Counted from the first letter of the stretch, positions 41,422 through 51,070 are shown. The stretch: 64,000 bases of DNA from Pseudonocardia terrae (GCF_021343995.1 NZ_JAJTTE010000017.1:62001-126000), one strand, 5' to 3'. The notes: a model not told the origin generated them from the sequence alone. Numbers and translations: made by a program.

Positions 41422-41739
41422 GTGTCGCGCAGGTGTCAGCTGACCGGCCGGGAGCCGGGTTTCGGGCGGCGAATCTCGCACTCGCAGCGGCGTAGCCCGC
41501 GTCGGTTCGACCCCAACGTGCAGGAGCGCCGTTACTGGCTGCCGTCGGAGAACCGGCACGTGCGGCTCCGGCTGTCGGCCAGGGCGATCGGGCTCGTCGA
41601 CCGGATCGGCGTCGAGGCCGCGGTGGCGCGCATCCGCGCGCGGGGGGAGAAGGTCCGATGGCGACGACCGCGAAGATCGCCCGCAACGAGCGCCGCAAGG
41701 AAGTCGTGGCCCGCTACGCCGAGCGGCGCCGGGAGCTGA
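41422..41739 (+). CDS. rpmB: 50S ribosomal protein L28, zinc-free paralogue with read-through C-terminus
   Basis: Residues 1-78 are a normal L28 ([53 protein letters not shown]). Codon 79, where a 78-residue L28 should stop, is CGA at 41656-41658, directly on the rpsN ATG. The frame therefore continues 27 more codons inside rpsN to 41739. One T in place of C would give the usual TGATG overlap. The tail ([15 protein letters not shown]...) is basic and looks like out-of-frame S14. The start is GTG at 41422. Confidence 0.9.
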   Translation: MSRRCQLTGREPGFGRRISHSQRRSPRRFDPNVQERRYWLPSENRHVRLRLSARAIGLVDRIGVEAAVARIRARGEKVRWRRPRRSPATSAARKSWPATPSGAGS

Positions 41740-41963
41740 AGCGGCTCATCGCCCGGCCCGGCACCCCGGCGGCCGAGCGGGCGGCGGCGCTGCGCGAGCT
41801 GCGCCGCCAGCCTCGCGACGCCAGCGCCATCCGGGTGCGCAACCGGGACTCGACGGACGGCCGCCCTCGTGGGTACCTCCGGAAGTTCGGCGTCTCCCGG
41901 GTGACGCTCCGCGAGCTCGCCCACGCCGGGATGCTGCCCGGCGTCACCACGTCCTCCTGGTGA
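41658..41963 (+). CDS. rpsN: 30S ribosomal protein S14, zinc-free paralogue
   Basis: The protein has 101 residues, the long cysteine-free S14 form: [20 protein letters not shown], then [20 protein letters not shown] and the terminal LPGVTTSSW. It lacks the CxxC zinc knuckle of the short housekeeping S14. It is the last gene of the zinc-starvation ribosomal set, and its first 82 bp are also read in the L28 frame. No S18 paralogue follows. Confidence 0.97.
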   Translation: MATTAKIARNERRKEVVARYAERRRELKRLIARPGTPAAERAAALRELRRQPRDASAIRVRNRDSTDGRPRGYLRKFGVSRVTLRELAHAGMLPGVTTSSW

Positions 41964-42189
41964 TCCGGGGCCCGCTGGGCACGGCGGCAGCGGGGTGCGG
42001 CGGGCCTCGTGTGGCGACGGTCGCTCCGACGGTGGTCGTCGCTCGGGGGCGCGCCGCACCCGCTCCGGCCGGCCCTCCCGGGCGGTGGAGCTGCGGAAAC
42101 GGGGAGGGGGACCCCCGGGTTGGCGGCCCGTGGAGAGGGTTGTGTAGAGTTCTCCAGGTCCGACGGGGAAGTCCCCGGAGGGCCGTGCC

Positions 42190-42265
42190 GCCCCTTTAGC
42201 TCAGTCGGCAGAGCGTCTCCATGGTAAGGAGAAGGTCTACGGTTCGATTCCGTAAAGGGGCTCCA
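42190..42265 (+). tRNA. tRNA-Thr (anticodon GGT)
   Basis: Acceptor arms GCCCCTT and AAGGGGC pair, D arm TAGCTCAGTCGGCAGAGC, anticodon loop CATGGTAA with GGT, T arm GGTTCGATTCC. CCA is encoded (42263-42265). Confidence 0.96.
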
Positions 42266-42292
42266 GCGAGGTAGGTGTGACCGGCTTCGCGA

Positions 42293-42365
42293 GGCGGTGT
42301 AGCTCAGTCGGTAGAGCAAGCGGCTCATAATCGCTGTGTCGCCGGTTCAAGTCCGGCCACCGCTA
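42293..42365 (+). tRNA. tRNA-Met, elongator (anticodon CAT)
   Basis: GGCGGTG pairs with CACCGCT (first pair G-T). D arm AGCTCAGTCGGTAGAGC, anticodon loop CTCATAA with CAT, T loop GGTTCAAGTCC. It lacks the initiator-type C1-A72 mismatch, so it is an elongator. It lies 27 bases after tRNA-Thr. Confidence 0.93.
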
Positions 42366-42412
42366 CACACACGATCCCGAGCTCGAAGCAGGAAAAGCAG
42401 GAGGCACCCGCG

Positions 42413-42580
42413 ATGGCGAAGGCCACCGACGTCCGGCCGAAGATCACGCTGGCGTGCGAGCAGTGCAAGCACCGGAACTACATCACCAAGAAGAACCGGC
42501 GCAACGACCCCGACCGGCTCGAGGTCAAGAAGTTCTGCCCGAATTGCGGCACCCACCGCGCCCACCGCGAGACCCGCTGA
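42413..42580 (+). CDS. rpmG: 50S ribosomal protein L33, zinc-binding form
   Basis: The protein has 55 residues with four zinc ligands, C15/C18 (CEQC) and C42/C45 (CPNC), around [19 protein letters not shown]. This is the housekeeping L33, the counterpart of the cysteine-free copy at 41161. The ATG at 42413 follows GGAGG. It heads the dehydratase genes, as in mycobacteria. Confidence 0.98.
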   Translation: MAKATDVRPKITLACEQCKHRNYITKKNRRNDPDRLEVKKFCPNCGTHRAHRETR

Positions 42581-42585
42581 CGGCA

Positions 42586-43023
42586 GTGCCCGACGAGTCC
42601 TTCGTCGGCCGTTCCCTCCCGGCCGCCGGTCCCTTCCAGGTCGGCCGGGAGAAGATCCGCGAGTTCGCCGTGGCGATCGGGGACGCGTCCCCGCTGAGCC
42701 GTGATCTCGATGTCGCGCGCGCGGCCGGTCATCCCGACCTGGTCGCGCCGCCGACGTTCTCGACGACGTTCACCATGCCGCTGATCGAGGCGTTCCTACG
42801 GGACCCCGATTTCGGCTGGGACTACACGCGGATGGTCCACGGCGACCAGCGCATCACGTTCCACCGCCCGATCCACGGCGGCGACGAGCTGTTCACCACG
42901 ATCCACGTCGACGAGCTGCGCACGCGCGCGGGCAGCCACATGCTGACCCTGCGGTGCGAGGTCGCCGACGCCGCGGGTGCGCCCGTCGCCACCACGAGCT
43001 CGCTGCTGGTGACCCAGGCATGA
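42586..43023 (+). CDS. MaoC-like dehydratase, HadA-type subunit
   Basis: The protein has 145 residues with the FAS1-dehydratase/MaoC N-terminal hotdog: REKIREFAVAIGDASPLSRD, LVAPPTFSTTFTMPL and the segment MVHGDQRITFHRPIHGGDEL. HadA subunits lack the catalytic hydratase motif and pair with HadB. The GTG at 42586 starts five bases after rpmG, and the stop overlaps the next ATG. The order rpmG-hadA-hadB matches the mycobacterial FAS-II dehydratase locus. In an organism without proven mycolates the substrate is unknown. Confidence 0.9.
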   Translation: MPDESFVGRSLPAAGPFQVGREKIREFAVAIGDASPLSRDLDVARAAGHPDLVAPPTFSTTFTMPLIEAFLRDPDFGWDYTRMVHGDQRITFHRPIHGGDELFTTIHVDELRTRAGSHMLTLRCEVADAAGAPVATTSSLLVTQA

Positions 43024-43460
43024 GCACCCCGTCGAACCCCGCCGCGGCGCAGAAGGGCGACGAGCTCCCGCCGCTGCGCCTGCACCTCACCCGGGCCGAC
43101 CTGGTCCGCTACGCCGGTGCCTCCGGCGACTTCAACCCGATCCACTGGAGCGACCGCGTCGCCGGCGTCGCCGGGCTGCCGGGCGTGATCGCGCACGGGA
43201 TGCTGACGATGGCCGTGGCCGGCCGGGTCGTCACCGACTGGGTCGGCGACGCCTCGCTCGTGCGCAGCTACGGCACCCGCTTCACCCGCCCCGTCGTGGT
43301 GCCCGACGACGACACCGGCGCCCTCGTGGAGATCACGGGGACGGTCGGGGACGTCACCGAGTCGGACGGTGTCCGCGTCGCCCGGATCGACGTCAAGGCC
43401 GTGTTCGACGGCAAGTCGGTGCTGGGTAGGGCCACCGCGGAGGTCGTCCTCCCCGGCTGA
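43020..43460 (+). CDS. MaoC-like dehydratase, HadB-type catalytic subunit
   Basis: The protein has 146 residues with the hydratase-2 motif YAGASGDFNPIHWSD carrying the catalytic Asp and His, followed by LPGVIAHGMLTMAVAGRVV. It would dehydrate 3-hydroxyacyl-ACP or -CoA together with the HadA-like protein. The ATG at 43020 overlaps the upstream stop by four bases. No HadC-like gene follows. Confidence 0.93.
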   Translation: MSTPSNPAAAQKGDELPPLRLHLTRADLVRYAGASGDFNPIHWSDRVAGVAGLPGVIAHGMLTMAVAGRVVTDWVGDASLVRSYGTRFTRPVVVPDDDTGALVEITGTVGDVTESDGVRVARIDVKAVFDGKSVLGRATAEVVLPG

Positions 43461-43556
43461 GCCCGGGGCGTGTCCGGTTGCCGTGATCGCCGAGTGGGTC
43501 GATGCTGCCTGCGTCCCGGGTCCGCGAGGGCCCGTACCACACGGAGGGAGCACCAC

Positions 43557-43766
43557 GTGAAGTTCGGGAAGCTGGTGGACAAGGCCTGGGAGGAGAAGAC
43601 GGCCGCCGAGGTCCTCAAGGCCCCGCCGTCGGCCCTCGAGGGTCTGACCGAGAAGCACGACGAGGCGCTGGCGGCCCTCGGCATCAAGTCGGTCGGCGAC
43701 CTGGCGAAGTGGAAGTACTTCCAGCGCGCCTCCGCGCTCGCCGCCCTGGCCGACCTCGACAAGTAG
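43557..43766 (+). CDS. Small helical hypothetical protein
   Basis: The protein has 69 residues (VKFGKLVDKAWEEKTAAEVLK, then LEGLTEKHDEALAALGIKSV, AKWKYFQRASALAAL). The second half has a helix-hairpin-helix look (GLTEKHDEALAALGIKSVGD), which could bind DNA or protein. GGAGGGAG precedes the GTG at 43557. Homologues are familiar as small conserved proteins but I cannot give a role. Confidence 0.8.
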   Translation: MKFGKLVDKAWEEKTAAEVLKAPPSALEGLTEKHDEALAALGIKSVGDLAKWKYFQRASALAALADLDK

Positions 43767-43780
43767 GTCCTCCAGACACG

Positions 43781-43814
43781 GAGGGGCGGGCGCCGGGTCC
43801 GGCGCCCGCCCCTC
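43781..43814. terminator. Strong bidirectional terminator hairpin
   Basis: A perfect 16-bp stem GAGGGGCGGGCGCCGG / CCGGCGCCCGCCCCTC, extended by ACAC/GTGT flanks, lies between the small gene and the convergent aminotransferase. Confidence 0.9.
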
Positions 43815-43830
43815 GTGTGTGTCCAGACCG

Positions 43831-45069
43831 CTACCGGGCCTCGCGCAGCAGCGCGCCCATCCGCTCGACGCCGGTCTTCAGGTCGTCGTCACCGAGGGCG
43901 TAGGAGAGCCGGAAGTAGCCCGGGGTGCCGAAGGCCTCGCCGGGCACGACGGCCACCTCGGCGTGCTCGAGCACGACGGCGGCGAGGTCGAGGCTCGTCT
44001 CGACCTTCTGCCCGCGGATCTGCGTGCCGAGCAGCTCGCGCACGTCCGGGTAGACGTAGAACGCGCCCCTCGGGGTGGGGCACTGCACGCCCGGGATCGC
44101 CGAGAGCAGCTCGACGATGGTGCGGCGGCGGCGGTCGAAGGCGGTGCGCATGTCGGCGACGGCGTCGAGCGGGCCGGTGAGGGCCGCGACCGCCGCGCGC
44201 TGCGACACGTTCGCCACGTTCGACGACAGGTGTGACTGCAGGTTCGTGGCCGCTTTGACGACGTCCGTGGGGCCGGCCATCCAGCCGACCCGCCAGCCGG
44301 TCATCGCGTAGGTCTTGGCCACGCCGTTGAGCACCACGCAGGTGTCCGCCAGCTCGGGCACGGCGACGGGCAGCGAGACGGCCTCGGCGCCGTCGTAGAC
44401 CAGGTGCTCGTAGATCTCGTCGGTGACGACCCAGATGCCGTTCTCGAGCGCCCAGCGGCCGACGGCCTCGGTGAGCTCGCGCGGGGCCACGGCGCCGGTC
44501 GGGTTCGACGGCGAGCACCACAGCAGCACCTTGGTGGCCGGCGTGCGGGCGGCCTCGAGCTGCTCGACGGTCGGCAGGTAGCCCTGCTCCGAGCCGGTGA
44601 CGACGACCTTGGTCACGCCGCCGGCGAGCGCGATCGCCTCGGGGTACGTGGTCCAGTACGGCGCGGGCAGGATGACCTCGTCGCCCGGGTCGAGCAGGGT
44701 CGCGAAGGTCTCGTACACGGCCTGCTTGCCGCCGTTGGTCACCAGGACCTGGTTCGCGGCGATCTCGTAGCCCGAGTCCCGCTTCGTCTTCTCCACGATC
44801 GCGGCCTTGAGCTCGGGGAGCCCGCCGGCGGGGGAGTAGCGGTGGTTCTTCGGGTCCTGCGCGGCGGCGACGGCGGCCTCGACGATCGGCTGCGGCGTGG
44901 GGAAGTCCGGCTCGCCCGCCCCGAAGCCGATCACCGGGCGGCCCTCGGCCTTGAGCGCCTTGGCCTTCGCGTCCACGGCGAGCGTGGCCGACTCGGCGAT
45001 GTTCCCGATCCGGGTCGAGATCCGGGGCTTCTGCGACGTCCCGGTGGTCGATGCTGTCGGTGCGGACAT
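43831..45069 (-). CDS. Pyridoxal-phosphate aspartate aminotransferase
   Basis: The protein has 412 residues of class I aminotransferase type. It contains [31 protein letters not shown] and the PLP lysine K252 in [17 protein letters not shown]. The fit is to the bacterial AspC/AspB Ib group that transfers the amino group between aspartate and 2-oxoglutarate. The ATG at 45069 with GAGG is preferred; an ATG at 45078 is possible. It lies between hadB and tRNA-Trp, an insertion relative to the mycobacterial order. Confidence 0.95.
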   Translation of the reverse strand: MSAPTASTTGTSQKPRISTRIGNIAESATLAVDAKAKALKAEGRPVIGFGAGEPDFPTPQPIVEAAVAAAQDPKNHRYSPAGGLPELKAAIVEKTKRDSGYEIAANQVLVTNGGKQAVYETFATLLDPGDEVILPAPYWTTYPEAIALAGGVTKVVVTGSEQGYLPTVEQLEAARTPATKVLLWCSPSNPTGAVAPRELTEAVGRWALENGIWVVTDEIYEHLVYDGAEAVSLPVAVPELADTCVVLNGVAKTYAMTGWRVGWMAGPTDVVKAATNLQSHLSSNVANVSQRAAVAALTGPLDAVADMRTAFDRRRRTIVELLSAIPGVQCPTPRGAFYVYPDVRELLGTQIRGQKVETSLDLAAVVLEHAEVAVVPGEAFGTPGYFRLSYALGDDDLKTGVERMGALLREAR

Positions 45070-45268
45070 GGCCCTCATCCTCGCGCACTGCGGGTCGCCT
45101 CGCGCGAGCGGGTTTCGGCCCCGCGGACCCCGCCCGGGCTCCCCGGGGGGCCGCGGGTGCGGGGCCCCGGAACGGGTGCCGTACACTCGGTTCGCCGGGC
45201 GCACCGGATCTTCCGGTGTGCCTGCTCCGAACCCGTCGGGTCCCCGACGTGACGGGCCGGGGCAGCGT

Positions 45269-45344
<76 letters not shown>

Positions 45345-45404
45345 CCTGGGACGACAGCAGGAACGAGACGAGGGGCGGGCGTCTGCCCGCCGGTGAGGAC
45401 GAGA

Positions 45405-45755
45405 GTGAGCGACGAGCGGGAGCCCGGGCGGGAGCGCCCGATGTCCGCGGCGGACCGCCGCGGGCGGCGCACGTCGCCGTCCTCGTCCGGGGCCGGTGCG
45501 GTCACCACGCCGGGCAAGGGCCGCCCGACGCCCTCGCGGGGCGCCGGTGCGCCGCGCAAGGCGTCGCCGTTCGCCAGGCTGGTCCGCTTCCTCCGCGAGG
45601 TCGTGGCGGAGCTGCGCAAGGTCATCTGGCCCACGCGCAAGCAGCTGGTGACCTACACGATCGTCGTGCTCGTCTTCGTCGCCTTCATGATCGCGCTGGT
45701 GTCGCTCCTGGACTGGGTGTTCGGCCTGGGTGTGAACGCCCTGTTCGGCGCCTAG
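45405..45755 (+). CDS. secE: Preprotein translocase subunit SecE
   Basis: The protein has 116 residues. A 50-residue Ser/Gly/Arg-rich N-terminal extension is followed by the SecE core: [20 protein letters not shown] and a single transmembrane helix ([19 protein letters not shown]). SecE clamps SecY in the translocon. The GTG at 45405, preceded by GAGG, is chosen; an internal ATG 13 codons later is possible. Confidence 0.96.
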   Translation: MSDEREPGRERPMSAADRRGRRTSPSSSGAGAVTTPGKGRPTPSRGAGAPRKASPFARLVRFLREVVAELRKVIWPTRKQLVTYTIVVLVFVAFMIALVSLLDWVFGLGVNALFGA

Positions 45756-45813
45756 CCCGAGACCCGGGACCCCGATCGAGCACGACGACGCTGACGAAGG
45801 AAGCGAGAAGCAC

Positions 45814-46746
45814 GTGACCTCCCCAGACGGCCGGCCGGCCGAGGACGAGACGACGGTGCAGGACACCGACGTCGAGGTGGCTTACGGCGCCGAGGCCTCC
45901 GACAGCTCGGACAGCACCATCGACCCCGCCGACACCGACACCGCCGCCGAAGCGGTCGGGGCCGAGGAGGCGGAGGACGCCCTCGAGGAGGAGGCCGACG
46001 TCGACCTCGGGGCCGGCGCCGCCGCGGCCGTCGCGGGCGCCGACGAGCAGGCCGACCCCGGCGACCTCGAGGCCGGCGCCGACGGCGCCGACGCGGTCGT
46101 CGACACCGCCGCCGAGGAGGAGGTCGACCCGGTCGCGGAGATGACGGAGGCGCTGCGTCGCGCCCCCGGCGACTGGTACGTCGTCCACTCGTACGCGGGC
46201 TACGAGAACAAGGTGAAGCAGAACCTCGAGACCCGGGTGCAGACCCTGGACGTCGAGGACTACATCTACCAGGTCGAGGTACCCACCGAAGAGGTCACCG
46301 AGATCAAGAACGGCCAGCGCAAGCAGGTGCAGCGCAAGGTGCTGCCCGGCTACATCCTGGTCCGGATGGAGCTCAACGACCAGTCGTGGGGCGCCGTCCG
46401 CAACACCCCGGGCGTCACCGGCTTCGTCGGGGCCACGTCGCGGCCCTCGCCGCTGACCCTGGACGAGGTGCTGAAGTTCCTGCTGCCGAAGCAGGAGGCG
46501 CCGAAGGAGAAGGCCGCCGCCGCGGCGGGCACGGGCGGCGCGGCCGCCGGCACCGGCGGTGCGGCCACGGTCGAGGTCGACTTCGAGGTCGGCGAGTCGG
46601 TCACCGTCATGGACGGCCCGTTCGCGACCCTCCCGGCCACGATCAACGAGGTCAACGTCGACGCGCAGAAGCTGAAGGTGCTCGTGTCCATCTTCGGCCG
46701 CGAGACGCCCGTCGAGCTGGCCTTCAGTCAGGTCTCCAAGATCTGA
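45814..46746 (+). CDS. nusG: Transcription termination/antitermination factor NusG with long acidic N-terminus
   Basis: The protein has 310 residues. Residues 1-105 are extremely Asp/Glu/Ala-rich. The NGN domain begins at [20 protein letters not shown], and the KOW domain at the C-terminus reads [20 protein letters not shown]. An Ala/Gly/Thr linker (AAAAAGTGGAAAGTGG) joins them. NusG binds RNA polymerase and links it to Rho or the ribosome. Acidic N-termini are usual in actinobacterial NusG, and this one is long. The start is GTG at 45814. Confidence 0.97.
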   Translation: MTSPDGRPAEDETTVQDTDVEVAYGAEASDSSDSTIDPADTDTAAEAVGAEEAEDALEEEADVDLGAGAAAAVAGADEQADPGDLEAGADGADAVVDTAAEEEVDPVAEMTEALRRAPGDWYVVHSYAGYENKVKQNLETRVQTLDVEDYIYQVEVPTEEVTEIKNGQRKQVQRKVLPGYILVRMELNDQSWGAVRNTPGVTGFVGATSRPSPLTLDEVLKFLLPKQEAPKEKAAAAAGTGGAAAGTGGAATVEVDFEVGESVTVMDGPFATLPATINEVNVDAQKLKVLVSIFGRETPVELAFSQVSKI

Positions 46747-46812
46747 CGGTGCACGAACTCCGTCGCGGCGGGCAGGTCCGCGGCGCGTAGGACGATCACG
46801 AGGAAACCAAGG

Positions 46813-47244
46813 ATGCCACCCAAGAAGCGGAAGCTCTCCGCGATCATCAAGCTCCAGATCAAGGCCGGCGCGGCCACGCCGGCGCCGCCGGTCGGCCCCG
46901 CGCTGGGTCAGCACGGCGTCAACATCATGGAGTTCTGCAAGGCCTACAACGCCGCCACCGAGGCCCAGCGCGGCGACGTGGTGCCGGTCGAGATCTCGGT
47001 GTACGAGGACCGCTCGTTCACCTTCGAGCTCAAGACCCCGCCCGCGGCCAAGCTGCTGCTGAAGGCGGCCGGCGTCGAGAAGGGCTCCGGCACCCCGCAC
47101 ACCACCAAGGTCGCCTCGGTGACCATGGACCAGGTGCGGGAGATCGCGCAGACGAAGATGCGCGACCTCAACGCCAACGACCTCGACGGTGCCGTGAAGA
47201 TCATCGCCGGCACCGCCCGGTCGATGGGCATCACGGTCAACTGA
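46813..47244 (+). CDS. rplK: 50S ribosomal protein L11
   Basis: The protein has 143 residues, full length: [36 protein letters not shown] and the C-terminal RNA-binding [20 protein letters not shown]. It binds the GTPase-associated region of 23S rRNA. It follows nusG by 66 bp. Confidence 0.99.
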   Translation: MPPKKRKLSAIIKLQIKAGAATPAPPVGPALGQHGVNIMEFCKAYNAATEAQRGDVVPVEISVYEDRSFTFELKTPPAAKLLLKAAGVEKGSGTPHTTKVASVTMDQVREIAQTKMRDLNANDLDGAVKIIAGTARSMGITVN

Positions 47245-47309
47245 CCCCCTAGTACGCGTGGGAGAGCCGGGCGCGGCTCCTACCACGGACTGACCTTCGA
47301 AGGACAGAG

Positions 47310-48026
47310 ATGGCAAAGCGCAGCAAGATCTACGAGCAGGCCGCGGCCAAGATCGACCGCGACGCCCTGTACTCGCCGCTCGAGGCCGCCAAGCTGGCCA
47401 AGGAGACCGCGAGCAGCAAGATGGACGCGACCGTCGAGGTCGCCATGCGGCTGGGCGTCGACCCCCGCAAGGCCGACCAGATGGTCCGCGGGACCGTGAA
47501 CCTGCCCCACGGGACCGGTAAGACCGCCCGGGTCATCGTCTTCGCCGTCGGCGACAAGGCCGCCGAGGCCGAGGCCGCGGGTGCCGACGTCGTCGGCGCC
47601 GAGGACCTGATCGAGCGGATCCAGGGCGGCTGGCTGGACTTCGACGCCGCGATCGCGACCCCCGACCAGATGGCGAAGGTCGGCCGCATCGCCCGCATCC
47701 TCGGCCCGCGTGGCCTGATGCCGAACCCGAAGACCGGCACCGTCACCCCGGACGTCACCAAGGCCGTCAGCGACATCAAGGGCGGCAAGATCAACTTCCG
47801 GGTGGACAAGCAGGCCAACCTGCACCTCGTCATCGGCAAGGCCTCGTTCGACACCGACAAGCTGGTGGAGAACTACGGCGCCGCCCTCGACGAGATCCTG
47901 CGGGCCAAGCCGTCCGCCGCGAAGGGCCGCTACATCAAGAAGATCACCGTCTCGACGACCACGGGCCCGGGCATCCCGGTCGACCCGAACCGCACCCGCA
48001 ACCTGCTGGTCGACGACACCGTCTGA
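47310..48026 (+). CDS. rplA: 50S ribosomal protein L1
   Basis: The protein has 238 residues with hallmarks [40 protein letters not shown] and the C-terminal [21 protein letters not shown]1 forms the stalk at the E site and usually represses its own L11-L1 operon. The operon ends here with a strong terminator. rplJ and rplL do not follow. Confidence 0.99.
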   Translation: MAKRSKIYEQAAAKIDRDALYSPLEAAKLAKETASSKMDATVEVAMRLGVDPRKADQMVRGTVNLPHGTGKTARVIVFAVGDKAAEAEAAGADVVGAEDLIERIQGGWLDFDAAIATPDQMAKVGRIARILGPRGLMPNPKTGTVTPDVTKAVSDIKGGKINFRVDKQANLHLVIGKASFDTDKLVENYGAALDEILRAKPSAAKGRYIKKITVSTTTGPGIPVDPNRTRNLLVDDTV

Positions 48027-48037
48027 TCGTCCCTCGT

Positions 48038-48075
48038 ACGAAGGCCCCCTCCGGGATCCCGGAGGGGGCCTTCGT
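48038..48075. terminator. Terminator after rplA
   Basis: A perfect palindrome (19 bp per arm, centred on GGGATCCC) starting ACGAAGGCCCCCTCC and ending GGCCTTCGT lies 11 bp after the rplA stop, between convergent genes. Confidence 0.92.
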
Positions 48076-48113
48076 CGTACCGCGGTCGTTCCCGCAGTCG
48101 TTCCTGCCGGCCG

Positions 48114-49208
48114 TCAGGACCAGTCGGTGAGGATCTGGTCGACGGACTCCGGCTCGGCCGGGCGGCCCGGCACCTCGGTCGGCGTGCGGGAGAACCGGGG
48201 CGCGGGCGCGGCCTGCGGGGTGTCCTCCGGGCTGACGATCGTGTTCCGCGCGGCCATGTGCGGGTGCTGCGCGACCTCGCCGAAGGCGAGGACCGGGGTG
48301 GTGCACGCGTCGGTGCCGTCGAAGACGGCGGCCCACTCGTCGCGGGTCCTGGTCTTGAAGACCTCGGTGAAGCGTGCCTTGATCGCCGGCCAGGACGGGA
48401 TGTCCATCTGCGCCGGCAGGTCGGAGGGGTCGATCTCCAGGCCCTTGAGCAGCTCCGCGTAGAACTGCGGCTCGATCGCCCCGACGGCCATGAACTTCCC
48501 GTCGGCGCAGGTGTAGGTGTCGTAGAAGGGCGCGTAGCCGTCGAGCATGTTGCTGGCCGGCGCGTCCTGCCAGAACTTCTGCCCGAGCATCCCCCACACC
48601 ATCTGCACCAGGAGGCTGGCGCCGTCGACCATGGCGGTGTCGACGACCTGGCCCTCCCCGGACCCGCGCGCCTCGTACAGCGCCGCGAGCACGCCGATGA
48701 CCAGCAGCATCGAGCCGCCGCCGAAGTCGCCGACCAGGTTGAGCGGCGGCACCGGGCGCTCGCCGTTGCCGCGGCCGATGGCGTGCAGCGCGCCGGTGAG
48801 CGAGATGTAGTTGATGTCGTGGCCCGCGCGGTCGGCCATCGGGCCGCCCTGGCCCCATCCCGTCATCCGGCCGTAGACGAGCTTCGGGTTGCGGGCGTGA
48901 CAGTCCGCGGGGCCGACGCCCAGCCGCTCGGTGACGCCGGGGCGGTACCCCTCGAGCAGCACGTCGGCCTTCTCGACGAGCTTCAGCACGGTCTCGCGAC
49001 CCTCGGGGGTCTTGAGGTCGGCGGCCACCCGGCGCCGCCCGCGCAGGGTGGGGTCGGCGTCGCCGCCGATCTTCAGCCCGCCCGGCCGGTCGATCCGGAC
49101 CACCTCGGCGCCCAGGTCACCGAGGATCATCGCCGCGTGCGGCCCCGGTCCGATACCGGCGAGCTCGACGACCCGTACGCCCGCGAGGGGTCCGCTGCGA
49201 GTGCCCAC
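48114..49208 (-). CDS. CaiB/BaiF family CoA-transferase or alpha-methylacyl-CoA racemase
   Basis: The protein has 364 residues. The N-terminal [20 protein letters not shown] and VVRIDRPGG segments match the Amacr/Mcr clade, as do [18 protein letters not shown] with the catalytic His and [12 protein letters not shown] with the Asp. Racemases of this clade interconvert 2-methylacyl-CoA stereoisomers in branched lipid and sterol side-chain breakdown. The GTG at 49208 has GAGGAGG at good spacing. In-frame ATGs at 49214 and 49223 are alternatives but sit on that ribosome-binding site. Confidence 0.92.
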   Translation of the reverse strand: MGTRSGPLAGVRVVELAGIGPGPHAAMILGDLGAEVVRIDRPGGLKIGGDADPTLRGRRRVAADLKTPEGRETVLKLVEKADVLLEGYRPGVTERLGVGPADCHARNPKLVYGRMTGWGQGGPMADRAGHDINYISLTGALHAIGRGNGERPVPPLNLVGDFGGGSMLLVIGVLAALYEARGSGEGQVVDTAMVDGASLLVQMVWGMLGQKFWQDAPASNMLDGYAPFYDTYTCADGKFMAVGAIEPQFYAELLKGLEIDPSDLPAQMDIPSWPAIKARFTEVFKTRTRDEWAAVFDGTDACTTPVLAFGEVAQHPHMAARNTIVSPEDTPQAAPAPRFSRTPTEVPGRPAEPESVDQILTDWS

Positions 49209-49306
49209 TTCCATCCTCCTCATCGATCGATCGTTCAGGACTCTACGGGTCCGCGGCCGTCAGGTCAGCGGCCCGGGCCACACGACACCGGACGACACCG
49301 GCCCGT

Positions 49307-50785
49307 TCACGCCACGGCGATCTGGTCCGCCGCCGCGCCGTCCGGCTGGTGCCGCAGACCCTGCCAGGCCGCGGTCAGCCGTTCGAGCGCGGCCGCGGCG
49401 CGTTCGGGCCGGAGCGTGTAGGGCAGCCGTATGTAGCGCTCGAACGCGCCGTCGACGCCGAAGCGGGGCCCGGCGGCCAGCAGGACGTCGTGTCGGCGGG
49501 CCGCCCCGGTGAGCAGGCTCGACACCGGCTCGCCCAGGTCCACCCACAGGCTGAGCCCGCCCGTCGGGTCGTTGGGCCGCCACTGGGGGAAGTCCTCGGC
49601 CAGTCGCCGGCGCAGGTCCGCGCGGGCGGCCCGCAGGCTCTCCTGCCGCTCGGCCACCACGGTCTCGACCTCGCCCAGCAGGCGGGCCGTCACCAGCTGG
49701 TCGAGCACGGCCCCGCCGAGGTCGATCGACGGCCGCAGCGCGGCGAGCCGCCGCACCAGCGACGCCGAGGTGCGGATCCACCCGATCCGCAGCCCGCCCC
49801 AGAACACCTTGCTCGCGGAGCCGATCGTGATCAGCAACGCGGAGTCCGGCGCGTGCCGGGCGACGGGCTCGGGGGCCGGGACGTCGAGCGGCAGCTCGGT
49901 CAGCGTCTCGTCGACGACGAGCGGGGTGCGGGTCCGCCGGGCCAGCTCGACGAGGCCGGCGCGCACCTCCGGTGGCATCACCGCGCCGGTGGGGTTGTGG
50001 AAGTCCGGGACCAGGTAGCAGAGGGCCGGACGGGTGTCCCGGACGGTGGCGGTCAGCAGGTCGAGGTCCCACGCCGGCTCGCGGCCCTCGGGGGCGAGCG
50101 GCACGGGGACCGGCCGGGCACCGCGGCCGCGGATGGCGTCGAGCGCGTTCGGGTAGGTCGGGTGCTCGACGAGGACCCGGTCTCCCGGACCGGCGAGCAG
50201 CGTGAGGACCAGCGCGATCGCGTGCTGGGCCCCGGAGGTGACCAGGATCTGGTCCGGGGTGGTCGGCACGCCGCGCTCGGTGAACCGGCGCGCCACGGCC
50301 TCCCGCATGGCCGGGATCCCGGCGAGGGTGTAGCCGTGGCCGCCGATCTGCCCGTCGAGCTCGGTGACGGCCGCGGCGGCCGCGCGCCGGATCGCGTCCG
50401 TGGGAGCGGGCAGCGCGGCGTGCGCGAGGTCGGTGAGCCCGCCGCCGGCGAGCGGCGAGAACGGGGTCTCGGGGGTCGCGCCGCCGGTGGGACCGGGCAC
50501 CCGCGTCCAGCTGCCGGAGCCGCGCCGGCTCTCGAGGAAGCCGTCGGCGCGCAGGGCCTCGTAGGCCGCGGCCACCGTCGTCCGGCTGACGTCGAGGGCG
50601 CCGGCGAGCTCGCGCTCGGCCGGGACCCGGGTGCCGAGCGGCAGCCGGCCGTCCAGGACGAGGAGCCGGACGCGCTCGGTCAGGGCCGACGCGAGCCCGC
50701 GCTGGTCGTCCGGGCGCCAGCGGCCCAGCAGGCGGGCGAAGCTGGCGCCGCCGATCCGACGTGATCCGGGGTCAACGGGGTCCAC
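49307..50785 (-). CDS. MocR/PdxR-type regulator: GntR wHTH fused to aminotransferase fold
   Basis: The protein has 492 residues. The GntR winged helix (about 30-95) reads VPAERELAGALDVSRTTVAA and AYEALRADGFLESRRGSGSW. A class I aminotransferase domain follows, with VTSGAQHAIALVLTLLAGPG, FHNPTGAVMPP and the PLP lysine in IGSASKVFWGGLRIGW. MocR proteins sense PLP or amino compounds. GTG 50785 starts it. An inverted repeat ATTGGCC/GGCCAAT lies just upstream, shared with the divergent small gene. Confidence 0.94.
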   Translation of the reverse strand: MDPVDPGSRRIGGASFARLLGRWRPDDQRGLASALTERVRLLVLDGRLPLGTRVPAERELAGALDVSRTTVAAAYEALRADGFLESRRGSGSWTRVPGPTGGATPETPFSPLAGGGLTDLAHAALPAPTDAIRRAAAAAVTELDGQIGGHGYTLAGIPAMREAVARRFTERGVPTTPDQILVTSGAQHAIALVLTLLAGPGDRVLVEHPTYPNALDAIRGRGARPVPVPLAPEGREPAWDLDLLTATVRDTRPALCYLVPDFHNPTGAVMPPEVRAGLVELARRTRTPLVVDETLTELPLDVPAPEPVARHAPDSALLITIGSASKVFWGGLRIGWIRTSASLVRRLAALRPSIDLGGAVLDQLVTARLLGEVETVVAERQESLRAARADLRRRLAEDFPQWRPNDPTGGLSLWVDLGEPVSSLLTGAARRHDVLLAAGPRFGVDGAFERYIRLPYTLRPERAAAALERLTAAWQGLRHQPDGAAADQIAVA

Positions 50786-50803
50786 TCAGTCCACCTCCGC
50801 GAA

Positions 50804-50828
50804 ATTGGCCATGGAGTATCAGGCCAAT
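50804..50828. promoter_or_regulatory. Inverted repeat ATTGGCC-N11-GGCCAAT, probable MocR operator
   Basis: Perfect 7-bp arms are separated by 11 bp in the 60-bp divergent intergenic region between the MocR-type gene (start 50785) and the small membrane protein (start 50846). It is the only symmetric element there. Confidence 0.6.
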
Positions 50829-50845
50829 AGTGCCAGAGTGGAGGC

Positions 50846-51070
50846 ATGACAGCGACGATCCTGCTCTCGGTCCTGGTCCTCATCGCGATCCTGGCGCCGC
50901 GCTACGGTGCCGACAGCCGCTCGCTGCGGGAGCGGCCGCACTACACGGCGACGCCCTGGGGCGACGTGAAGAAGGTGCTCCGCCGGCTCGAGGAGGCGGC
51001 CGCGCGACCACAACGCGCCGGACCGCCGCTGAGGCGGCTCAGGTCCGGTACTCCCGGTGGTTCTGCATAG
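50846..51070 (+). CDS. Small single-helix membrane protein
   Basis: The protein has 74 residues. It opens with a hydrophobic helix (MTATILLSVLVLIAILAPRYG) followed by a basic Arg-rich tail. The ATG at 50846 follows GGAGG. The divergent position next to a MocR-type gene is common for such small proteins. The 3' 130 bp overlap an opposing frame at 50941-51156, so the two calls compete. Confidence 0.6.
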   Translation: MTATILLSVLVLIAILAPRYGADSRSLRERPHYTATPWGDVKKVLRRLEEAAARPQRAGPPLRRLRSGTPGGSA

